Below, piece by piece: positions 1 to 6,262 of a stretch of DNA of 11,045 nt. The first letter of the stretch is position 1. Each line of letters starts with the position of its first letter. The notes under the pieces were generated by a model. That model saw only the letters and a list, made by a program, of their open reading frames with translations. It made no database searches and was not told where the DNA came from. Origin of the DNA: Nitrospirae bacterium GWC2_56_14 (lineage in GTDB: Bacteria > Nitrospirota > UBA9217); the NCBI GenBank assembly GCA_001803705.1, contig MHDY01000062.1:1-11045 (forward strand). Direction: 5' to 3'. The position numbers and the translations under genes are program-made.

Positions 1-320
1 AAAGCGGGCTGAAGGGAGTGTTCCAGGTGCCGCGCCCTGCGGCGGCACTGGGGCTTGATCATGTAAGGGTCCTGGGCAAGGTGCTGCTGAGGGACGCGCT
101 TCCCTCCGGTCACGCCACGTTCGCGGCGGCGCTCGCCACCACCTTGGGTTGGGGCCGGAAGTGGCACTGGAAGGTGCCCCTCTGGATTTTCGTGTTCGCC
201 GTCTGCTGGTCGAGGGTCTATGTCGGCGCCCATTATCCTTTGGACGTCATCGTCGGCGCGCTGGTTGGAGTCTTTGCCGGCATGTCGGTGTGGAGTACCT
301 GGGAAAAGATCGGCAGGTAG
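1..320 (+). CDS. PAP2 family phosphatase, C-terminal part (5' end outside window)
   Basis: This frame is open from the left edge (first full codon at base 3) to TAG at 318-320, giving about 105 residues. All three motifs of the PAP2/acid phosphatase superfamily are visible in order: KGVFQVPRP (K-x6-RP, Lys codon at 12-14), PSGH (bases 105-116), and SRVYVGAHYPLD (SR-x5-H-x3-D). The PSGH His and the last His are the family's catalytic residues. Hydrophobic stretches lie around PLWIFVFAVCW and VIVGALVGVFAGMSV, which fits an integral membrane enzyme. Family members dephosphorylate lipid phosphates such as phosphatidic acid, phosphatidylglycerophosphate or undecaprenyl pyrophosphate. The substrate cannot be told from this fragment. 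The true start and N-terminal membrane helices lie upstream; the GTG at 18 is inside the K-x6-RP motif and so is not the start. Confidence 0.9.
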   Translation, partial: SGLKGVFQVPRPAAALGLDHVRVLGKVLLRDALPSGHATFAAALATTLGWGRKWHWKVPLWIFVFAVCWSRVYVGAHYPLDVIVGALVGVFAGMSVWSTWEKIGR

Positions 321-365
321 CAGGGGAAACGAAGTCGGTAAGTAACAGGAGGATAAGGAGTACGA

Positions 366-387
366 GGGGCACCTGAAAAGGTGCCCC
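366..387. terminator. GC-rich hairpin between converging genes, possible bidirectional terminator
   Basis: GGGGCACC (366-373) and GGTGCCCC (380-387) form a perfect 8-bp stem with a six-base loop, TGAAAA. It sits 46 bases after the PAP2 stop and 10 bases after the oxidase stop on the other strand, the usual place for a shared terminator. Neither side has a clear T run after the stem, so it departs from a canonical intrinsic terminator. Confidence 0.55.
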
Positions 388-396
388 CGATGCCGA

Positions 397-2670
397 TTAC
401 ATTTCTACGACGAAAGGTCGCATCATCTCGTTGTCTTCATGCTCGACAATATGGCAGTGCCAGACGTAGAGGCCCGGTATGTCAAATTTCGCTTTCACCC
501 TGGTGATCTCTCCCGGGTAGGCGATGACCGTATCCTTGAACCCTTTCTCCCACGGTTGCACCCCCACCGGAACCGGTGCCGGAACGACGCCCGGAATCGG
601 CGTCCGTCCCGTCACCTCGAACCGCACCAGGTGGAGATGGATCGGGTGCGCGTCTACCGTGAAGTTGTAGATTTCCCACTCCTCGACGGCATCCAGTGCC
701 GGGTTTTCCGTCACGTTGACCATCATCTGAGTCCCATCCTGAAGCATAATCATCTTCGGAGTGCTCGCACCGGTCATGTCATCCCAGGCAAGGGCAATGC
801 CCATCGGCAACGCCGGGTCCGCCAGGTCCACCATCCCGACCTTGGCGGCCTTCGGACCCATCGGTACCGATGGCGGGTTGGTTGCCGCACAAAATGCCAT
901 CATCTCCATTTCGGACAGGGGCGCCGGCGACACGGCAATAACCTTAATGTTACCTGACGGGGTGACCGTGACGCATACCTGCCCGGACATCTCCTCGTTA
1001 AGGGAGACCTGACGGACAACCGACGGAGTGCCGAGAAGGGGCTCGGCCTTCAGCACCAGGTTCTGGGGAGGAGTGGAAGTCAGGTCGGTAGAACAGGGAG
1101 CCCCGAAAAGCCCGGCAGTGACGACGAACTCCATGACTTGGCCGGAAGTGGACGGATCGGCAGGGACATCGGGAAAGCCGCCGAAGGGAGCGTCGGGCGC
1201 GGTATTGATCATCCTGATGCGGGTCCCCACGGGGAAATTGCTGAAGTCGACGATAACGTCAGCCCGCTCGGCGAGGCCCATCAGAAGTGCCTGCTGCGGA
1301 TTCGGCGCAGGAACCGGAGCGGGAATGGTTCCATTTCCCGGCAACACCGTTGCGAAACCCGTCTGCACCATTACCACATTCGGCAGGAACCCTTGTTCCG
1401 CACCTATCTGGTAAAAGGGAATTTCACCGCCGAATTTTGCCTTGTCCTTCTGCTTCACACCATTGCCTTTGTCTTTCAGCACCTCGAACAGCGCCAGGTT
1501 GAGAAAGCGGGAATTACAGCCGTTGAGCAGGCGGAGCCGGTAACGGGCAGGCGCTACTTCCATGACCGGCCATGTTTTGCCATTGACCACGATTGTGTTG
1601 AAGAAGGCCTCAGGGTTCCAGGTGGGGGCAATGTCCGAGCCGGGGATGTACGGACCGAGATAGCCGTCGAAGAATGCCCTGGTGGAGGGGTAGAAGAGCG
1701 AACCATCACTGTTGAAGGAGCGATCCTGGATCGCCAGCGGGATCTCCCTGATGGCATTGCGCGTGGGGTCTCCCGGCGTATTCAGCGCCGCCACCGTATT
1801 CCCCGCAACGGGAGCGGGACCGGGGAGCACGGCAGGCAACGAGGTCGCTGCGTCTGTTGCCCCGTCATAGGCGCCGCCGCGGATAAGCCAGAATCCCGCC
1901 GGACCGGCGTAGACATTAAGACGCGTCATGCCGAGGGAGTGGTCGTGGTACCACAGAGTGGTGGCCGGCTGATCATTCCTGTACATAAAATCTGCATAAC
2001 CAGTGTTCCCGGGATTGGTGCCGGTTACATCGTCAAAGAGCCGCCCCTTGGTCGCATATCCCGCCGGGATATCGACTGCGGCAGGGAGATACCATGCCTC
2101 CGGGTAGCCGTCACTGTGCGGGTCCACATGGGCGCCATGAACGTGTGCAATGGTCGGTACAGGACCGGTATAGGGAGCCGGATCGGCGGTGGTGCAATCG
2201 GTCGGTCCACCGTGCATGCACCCGGTGGCCGGCGGGTTAGCCCAGTGCAGGGTCTGGTCGACGGGGAGGATATGGGGAAGGAACTTTCCTGTTACCGGGT
2301 CCTTCAGGTCGTTTATCCAGCGCACATTGACCGGGGTATTCGCCGTTGTTTCGATAGTGTAGGCCGGGTAGTTGAAGGTTCCCTGATCGAGTGCCGATCC
2401 GTAGCTCCAGACGGTCGTTGCGGGCAGTCCGGCTGGCAGAATCTGCTGGCTGAACTGTCTGACGGCAATGTCGTAACTGTTCGGTCCGGTTCCGTCGTTG
2501 GGCATTACGGGCGGGATAATCAATGGCGTGACGTACTTCGTGATGCTGAGGGGATCCAGTGTTCCTCCGGGCAGAGGTGCGGCCAGGGAGCCTGCTGCCG
2601 TCAGAACAGATAGCGTGAGTGTCGCACCGAGAGCATAAAGCTTTTTTGCCTTTGTTCGGGTAGCTTTCAT
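397..2670 (-). CDS. Secreted CotA/bilirubin-oxidase-like multicopper oxidase
   Basis: I place the start at the ATG at 2670 (757 aa). AAAAGGAGGGA lies just upstream, with seven bases between GGAGG and the ATG, whereas the in-frame ATG at 2703 has no good ribosome site. The N-terminus is a Sec-type signal: a Lys/Arg-rich start, a hydrophobic ALGATLTLSVLTAAG core and an Ala-rich cleavage region, with no twin-arginine pair. All four copper-binding motifs are present: HVHGAH (176-181), WYHDH (240-244), HPIHLH (675-680) and HCHIVEHEDNEM (738-749). The last supplies the type 1 Cys and a Met axial ligand. LWYHDHSLGMTRLNVYAG resembles spore-coat CotA and bilirubin oxidase. Such enzymes couple one-electron oxidation of phenols, bilirubin or metal ions to reduction of oxygen to water. 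Copper proteins of this class have been implicated in metal cycling in Geobacter; a role in metal oxidation or copper tolerance here is inference. Confidence 0.92.
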   Translation of the reverse strand: MKATRTKAKKLYALGATLTLSVLTAAGSLAAPLPGGTLDPLSITKYVTPLIIPPVMPNDGTGPNSYDIAVRQFSQQILPAGLPATTVWSYGSALDQGTFNYPAYTIETTANTPVNVRWINDLKDPVTGKFLPHILPVDQTLHWANPPATGCMHGGPTDCTTADPAPYTGPVPTIAHVHGAHVDPHSDGYPEAWYLPAAVDIPAGYATKGRLFDDVTGTNPGNTGYADFMYRNDQPATTLWYHDHSLGMTRLNVYAGPAGFWLIRGGAYDGATDAATSLPAVLPGPAPVAGNTVAALNTPGDPTRNAIREIPLAIQDRSFNSDGSLFYPSTRAFFDGYLGPYIPGSDIAPTWNPEAFFNTIVVNGKTWPVMEVAPARYRLRLLNGCNSRFLNLALFEVLKDKGNGVKQKDKAKFGGEIPFYQIGAEQGFLPNVVMVQTGFATVLPGNGTIPAPVPAPNPQQALLMGLAERADVIVDFSNFPVGTRIRMINTAPDAPFGGFPDVPADPSTSGQVMEFVVTAGLFGAPCSTDLTSTPPQNLVLKAEPLLGTPSVVRQVSLNEEMSGQVCVTVTPSGNIKVIAVSPAPLSEMEMMAFCAATNPPSVPMGPKAAKVGMVDLADPALPMGIALAWDDMTGASTPKMIMLQDGTQMMVNVTENPALDAVEEWEIYNFTVDAHPIHLHLVRFEVTGRTPIPGVVPAPVPVGVQPWEKGFKDTVIAYPGEITRVKAKFDIPGLYVWHCHIVEHEDNEMMRPFVVEM

Positions 2671-2750
2671 ACCAGTCCCTCCTTTTCTCTGTTCCTTCTT
2701 CATTCCACAGTACTTGCCGTTCCACCAGTGGCAGCCGCTTGTTCATTAAA

Positions 2751-2770
2751 TAAAATACCCGTTTATTTTA
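2751..2770. repeat. AT-rich inverted repeat, possible operator upstream of the oxidase
   Basis: TAAAATA (2751-2757) and TATTTTA (2764-2770) are perfect inverted arms around CCCGTT. An overlapping pair, AAATAAA (2748-2754) and TTTATTT (2762-2768), is also perfect. The element overlaps the candidate -10 region. This would suit a repressor or activator site, but AT-rich promoter DNA gives such repeats easily. Confidence 0.4.
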
Positions 2771-2791
2771 CCAGATCATCGAATAATGCAA
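2765..2791 (-). promoter_or_regulatory. Candidate promoter of the multicopper oxidase gene
   Basis: The minus strand carries TTGCAT (2786-2791) and TAAAAT (2765-2770) in the only AT-rich island upstream of the oxidase. The -10-like box matches consensus at five of six bases. The -35-like box is weak and the 15-base spacing is short, so this is tentative. No sigma-54 -24/-12 pair fits the TTGC. The implied leader is about 90 bases. Confidence 0.35.
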
Positions 2792-2843
2792 GTATGCGGA
2801 TAAAAAATGTGCGGATATACGAGGGGAAACACAGGTAGCAGTG

Positions 2844-2876
2844 GATGCAGAGAAGAGTGTTGCCGATGCAGAAAAG
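2844..2876. repeat. Short direct repeat, 21-bp period
   Basis: GATGCAGAGAAG (2844-2855) and GATGCAGAAAAG (2865-2876) match at 11 of 12 bases and start 21 bp apart, about two helical turns. They lie roughly 175-205 bases upstream of the oxidase start, in DNA without a gene. This could be a tandem regulator site or chance. Confidence 0.3.
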
Positions 2877-2917
2877 CAGGCGAGGGGATTTATCCCGGGA
2901 AATGACCGTGCATGATG

Positions 2918-2937
2918 CTGGGGCTCAGGTGCCCCAG
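2918..2937. terminator. Hairpin downstream of the dehydrogenase gene
   Basis: CTGGGGC (2918-2924) and GCCCCAG (2931-2937) form a perfect 7-bp stem with a six-base loop, 42 bases beyond the minus-strand stop of the dehydrogenase. No T run follows, so it may end or stabilise the acyl-CoA operon transcript rather than act as a classical intrinsic terminator. The rest of 2671-2979 shows no convincing gene. Confidence 0.4.
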
Positions 2938-2979
2938 GAGATGTGAAATGCCGAGAACTCCAAAGGCAGTGACATTCTT

Positions 2980-3753
2980 CTAGTCGACGTACATCATCTT
3001 CCTTGTCATCCCTCCGTCGATCACGAAATTCTGACCTGTAACGAACCCGGCAGCAGGCGAAACGAGATACGCCACCATTCCGGCGACGTCTTCCGGGCGT
3101 CCGACCCGGCCGGCAGGATGCTGGGCATGATCTTCCGGGCTCAGATCCGGCATTTTGCGCAGGCTGGCCTTCTTCCAGTCTCCGACGGCGATCCAGCCGG
3201 GGCTGATGCAGTTTACCCTGACGTCCGGACCAAGGCTGATGGCAAGGGCGTGGGTGAGGGAAACTACCCCCCCTTTGCTGGCCGCATATGGTTCAGTGTC
3301 CGGCTCCGACTGCAATGCCCGCGTCGAGGCGATGTTGACGATGGAACCTTTGGCGGCCCTGAGGTAGGGAACTGCGTGCTTAGTGCAGAGAAAAACGCCG
3401 GTAAGGTTCGTCCCGATGAGCCGGTTCCAGTCGGCAAGCTCCAGCCGTTCCACCGCCCCCCAGTCGTGCCGTGCTATGCCGGCATTGTTGATGAGCGCAT
3501 CTATCCGGCCGTATCGGGAAACAGTTTCGCGCACCATCCGCACGACCCCCTCTTCATCCCCCACATCAGTCTCCAGGAAAAGTACCGCACCGAACGGCGC
3601 GAATTCGGCAGCGGTTTCCTCACCCGCCTCCCGGTCGCTGTCCGCGATGACCACCGCCATCCCCTCGGCAAGCAGTCTTCGCGCGACCCCTTTGCCGATC
3701 CCCTGCCCGCCGCCGGTTACGATGGCGACCTTACCCTGAAACGCTTCACCCAT
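2980..3753 (-). CDS. Short-chain dehydrogenase/reductase (classical SDR, probably NAD-dependent)
   Basis: The ATG at 3753 gives 257 aa, the usual classical SDR length. GGGAGG lies seven bases upstream. The open frame continues to 3816, but those 21 extra codons have no SDR character. The Rossmann motif TGGGQGIG is at 13-20, and Asp38 at the end of the second strand favours NAD(H) over NADP(H). NNAG is at 89-92. The catalytic set is Asn116, Ser143, Tyr156 and Lys160 (YAASK), followed by the PG motif at 185-186. The C-terminal GFVTGQNFVIDGGM is typical of the family. It would oxidise a secondary alcohol or reduce a ketone. As the last gene after a thioesterase and an acyl-CoA ligase, 92 bases from the ligase stop with no terminator seen between them, a hydroxyacyl/ketoacyl substrate is plausible. 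This is not provable from sequence, because this subfamily also contains sugar and alcohol dehydrogenases. Confidence 0.9.
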   Translation of the reverse strand: MGEAFQGKVAIVTGGGQGIGKGVARRLLAEGMAVVIADSDREAGEETAAEFAPFGAVLFLETDVGDEEGVVRMVRETVSRYGRIDALINNAGIARHDWGAVERLELADWNRLIGTNLTGVFLCTKHAVPYLRAAKGSIVNIASTRALQSEPDTEPYAASKGGVVSLTHALAISLGPDVRVNCISPGWIAVGDWKKASLRKMPDLSPEDHAQHPAGRVGRPEDVAGMVAYLVSPAAGFVTGQNFVIDGGMTRKMMYVD

Positions 3754-3845
3754 TGATCCGCCTCCCTTGGGTATTGATGGTGCCGTTACAGCCCGGCTTC
3801 TCCAAGTGTACGTCAAAGGAAAAGATTGCGCAGCATCATGACCTT

Positions 3846-5507
3846 CTATGCGTACTTTTCCCTGAGAGCCACCTTGTTCATCTTCCCTACGCTCGTCTTG
3901 TCGATGGCATCCACAAAGCGAACCCTGACCAGCACCACCTGCTTGCTCACGACCCCTTTGTCGGCATATTCACGCACATGATGGGTCAGTTCCTTATCGG
4001 TCACCGTACCGCTCTCCCCCGGCTTTACCACGACCAGGGCAAGGGGGCGCTCCCCCCACTTTTCGTCCGGTTGGCCGATGACCGCAACTTCGGCAACCGC
4101 CGGATGGTGAGCGATGATGTCTTCCAGTTCCAGTGAAGAGACCCACTCCCCCGCCACCTTGATGACATCTTTGGTCCGGTCCGTGATGCGCACCGACCCG
4201 CGTTCGTCCCGAACCGCCACGTCCCCCGTGTGCATATAGCCACCTTCCCAGAGACGTTCGGACGTCTTGTGGTCCTTCAGGTAGCCCTGGGTCAGCCACG
4301 GCGCACGCACGACGATTTCTCCCGGCGTGGCGCCATCCCGGGGCAACTCCTGCATGGCGTGGTCCACTATCTTCAGATCCACGAGCGGCAGGGCAATGCC
4401 GGTCCGGCAGCGGATGGACGACTGTTCTTCAGTTGACAAATGCAGCATCTCGGGAGTCAGCTGGGCAATCGTCAGGATCGGGCACGTTTCCGACATCCCG
4501 TAGCCGGTAAACACATCGATGCCCCGTTTCAACGCCTCGATACAGAGGGTGCGGGACATGGCCGCTCCGCCGATGATCAGCTTCCATCCCCGGAGGTCGA
4601 TCCGGGCCGCGTGGGGGTGCTTGAGGAGCATATGCAGGATGGTCGGGACACAATGGGAGAAGGTAACTCCCTCCCTCTCCTTCAGCTCCAGCAGCGTATC
4701 GGGCAGGTATCGACCCGGATAGACCTGCTTCACACCAAGCATTGTCGCCACATACGGAACACCCCAGGCGTGAACGTGGAACATCGGCGTGATCGGCATG
4801 TACACATCATCCCGCCGGAAACCTCCGTGGGCAGTGGTGGAACCGAGCACCGCCAGTACGCCGAGAGTATGAAGCACCAGTTGCCGGTGGCTGAAATAAA
4901 CTCCCTTTGGCATGCCGGTGGTCCCTGTCGTGTAGAACGTCGTGGCCCTCGTGTTCTCGTCGAAATCGGCGAATTCGAATTCCGGCGACGCCTCCGCCAG
5001 GAGTTCTTCATATTCTCCCGAAAAGGGAACCGTGGTACCGCGGGGAAGCTCCCGGTCGTCAGTCAGGAGAATATAGGAACGGACGGTGTCGATCCTCCCC
5101 CTGATCTGCTCCAGGATCGGGATGAACTCGCTGTTCACCAGCAGAATGTCATCCTCCGCATGATCGATAGTGTACAGGATCTGTTCCGGCGACAGCCGGA
5201 CATTGATGGTATGGAGGACGGCGCCGATCATCGGGACGGCAAAGAACAGCTCCAGGTAGCGGTGACTGTCCCAGTCCATGACGGCCACCGTGTCCCCCGG
5301 CTTCACTCCCTGCCGGGTGAGGAGGCTGGCGAGGCGCCGCACCCGTTCCCGCAGCTGCCGGTAAGTCAGCCGGTACAGATCCCGGTAGACAATCTCCTGA
5401 TCCGGATTGTCCACCACCGGGCAGAACAGCAGGTTCTTGATCAGGAGGGGGTAGTCATAGGCGGAAGGGGTCCGTGGAATCAGGGTGTCGCTCATTCTCG
5501 TCTCCAT
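3846..5507 (-). CDS. Acyl-CoA ligase, AlkK-like medium/long-chain fatty-acid-CoA ligase
   Basis: This is a 553-aa member of the AMP-forming acyl-CoA synthetase superfamily. It activates a carboxylic acid with ATP to an acyl-adenylate and transfers it to CoA. Core motifs are all present: phosphate loop YTTGTTGMPKG (192-202), TGYGMSET (334-341), the hinge-region YMHTGD (424-429) and DRTKDVIK (443-450), and the C-terminal catalytic Lys in TSVGKMNK (Lys542). HTINVRLSPEQI and the overall length resemble the AlkK/medium-chain fatty-acid ligase branch, but chain length is not certain. I chose the ATG at 5507 because it overlaps the thioesterase stop as TGATG and has AAGGA six bases upstream. The in-frame ATG at 5495 (GGAG upstream) is also possible; the ATG at 5528 would overlap the thioesterase by 22 bases. 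Confidence 0.92.
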   Translation of the reverse strand: METRMSDTLIPRTPSAYDYPLLIKNLLFCPVVDNPDQEIVYRDLYRLTYRQLRERVRRLASLLTRQGVKPGDTVAVMDWDSHRYLELFFAVPMIGAVLHTINVRLSPEQILYTIDHAEDDILLVNSEFIPILEQIRGRIDTVRSYILLTDDRELPRGTTVPFSGEYEELLAEASPEFEFADFDENTRATTFYTTGTTGMPKGVYFSHRQLVLHTLGVLAVLGSTTAHGGFRRDDVYMPITPMFHVHAWGVPYVATMLGVKQVYPGRYLPDTLLELKEREGVTFSHCVPTILHMLLKHPHAARIDLRGWKLIIGGAAMSRTLCIEALKRGIDVFTGYGMSETCPILTIAQLTPEMLHLSTEEQSSIRCRTGIALPLVDLKIVDHAMQELPRDGATPGEIVVRAPWLTQGYLKDHKTSERLWEGGYMHTGDVAVRDERGSVRITDRTKDVIKVAGEWVSSLELEDIIAHHPAVAEVAVIGQPDEKWGERPLALVVVKPGESGTVTDKELTHHVREYADKGVVSKQVVLVRVRFVDAIDKTSVGKMNKVALREKYA

Positions 5508-6034
5508 CAGTCGTCCTTTCTCTGACATGCGTCCAGAAAATCCTGCAGAACCTTCTCATCCACTCCGGCCAGCGCCGCTATGCGGGATAAACGGGGAAAT
5601 GCCCAGGTACTGGTGGCCTCGGCCAGACAGGCTCCCGCTGCGTCGTAGATCGCCATGGCCACTTCCGCATTCGGCGGTGCGAAAGAGATGACTTTCCCCT
5701 CCACCGTGAGTTCCGTATCTGTCAGCACCGGCTTCAGGAACCGGGTGGCCATCTCCCGGGTCACCCCCAGCGCGCCGTACCTCGCGAACAAGGCATAGGC
5801 GGCCGCCTCGTCCATCAATGCCGAAATTATGCCACCGTGGACCATGCCGTCAAAGCCGCAGTAGGTGTGCGGTACGGAACAGTGGGAGACCACACCCTCC
5901 TCCGTGTGGTGGAACCGCAGGCTGAGCCCGTGGGGATGCCCTTCGGAACAGACGAAGCACGACCCGGGCCAGCGCCCGCGCACCGGCTTCAGCCCTGGGC
6001 GGGGCTGCAGGGGTACATCTGGAGATTCGTTCAC
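5507..6034 (-). CDS. PaaI-type hotdog-fold acyl-CoA thioesterase
   Basis: The product is 175 aa from a GTG start at 6034. That start has GAGGTGA immediately upstream, an excellent match to the anti-Shine-Dalgarno with usable spacing. A longer TTG-initiated frame reaches 6064 but lacks a ribosome site. The hotdog signature HGGIISALMDEA is at 66-77 (His66, Gly67, Gly68 and Asp75 in the expected active-site positions), followed by ATRFLKPV. The N-terminal CFVCSEGHPHGL (26-37) matches the CFVCG-x-NPxGL block common in this thioesterase branch. The enzyme should cleave acyl-CoA to free acid and CoA in the cytoplasm. Its stop codon overlaps the ligase start (TGATG), so the two are probably translationally coupled. 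Pairing an activating ligase with a hydrolase suggests CoA recycling or proofreading of the acyl pool. The substrate is unknown. Confidence 0.87.
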   Translation of the reverse strand: MNESPDVPLQPRPGLKPVRGRWPGSCFVCSEGHPHGLSLRFHHTEEGVVSHCSVPHTYCGFDGMVHGGIISALMDEAAAYALFARYGALGVTREMATRFLKPVLTDTELTVEGKVISFAPPNAEVAMAIYDAAGACLAEATSTWAFPRLSRIAALAGVDEKVLQDFLDACQRKDD

Positions 6035-6112
6035 GTTCACCTCTCGTTTCCGCGATCTTTTCAAACCAATCCGTCACCCCCGGCCAATCGCATGGGTGCG
6101 CCAGACGGCGGC

Positions 6113-6141
6113 ATGATACCAGAATCGTCTCCATCTGTTCA
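6113..6141 (-). promoter_or_regulatory. Candidate extended -10 promoter for the thioesterase-ligase-SDR operon
   Basis: The minus strand has TGAACA (6136-6141), 17 bases, then TATCAT (6113-6118) preceded by TG-N, an extended -10 element. The -10 matches consensus at five of six bases and the -35 at four. Transcription would begin near 6106, leaving a leader of about 70 bases before the GTG at 6034. Confidence 0.45.
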
Positions 6142-6209
6142 GGAAAAACTGTCCGTGGCCCATGACGAGAAGGTGCCTTCAATCCGTAAATTCGAATAAT
6201 TACGCAGAC

Positions 6210-6237
6210 TTGACATGCCGGGTTTCAGGTTTAGGAT
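6210..6237 (+). promoter_or_regulatory. Candidate sigma-70 promoter for the giant gene
   Basis: A perfect TTGACA (6210-6215) is followed after 16 bases by TAGGAT (6232-6237), which matches the -10 consensus at four of six. Transcription would start near 6244, leaving a very short leader that still contains the AAAGGAG ribosome site (6248-6254). The intergenic region 6035-6262 contains this and the opposing promoter; no RNA gene was seen in it. Confidence 0.55.
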
Positions 6238-6262
6238 TGGGTAATAGAAAGGAGAAGTCTCC

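Noticed and set aside
390..460. SD-like AGGAGGATAAGGAG at about 347-360 followed by a possible plus-strand small gene
   Set aside because: The nearest ATG (390) is far from the SD-like sequence and its frame runs antisense into the oxidase gene with no recognisable product.
1138..2613. 491-codon plus-strand open frame
   Set aside because: Antisense to the multicopper oxidase, whose copper motifs prove the minus frame. The plus translation is Arg/Gly-rich with no domain.
2786..2800. Possible sigma-54 promoter for the oxidase based on TTGCA
   Set aside because: The position 12 bases upstream of the GC is AT instead of the required GG.
2893..2900. TCCCGGGA palindrome within GGGATTTATCCCGGGAAAT
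   Set aside because: An 8-bp palindrome is expected by chance in GC-rich DNA, and no second copy or paired structure supports a function.
4440..5525. 361-codon plus-strand open frame
   Set aside because: Antisense to the acyl-CoA ligase, which has all the family motifs; a GC-driven shadow.
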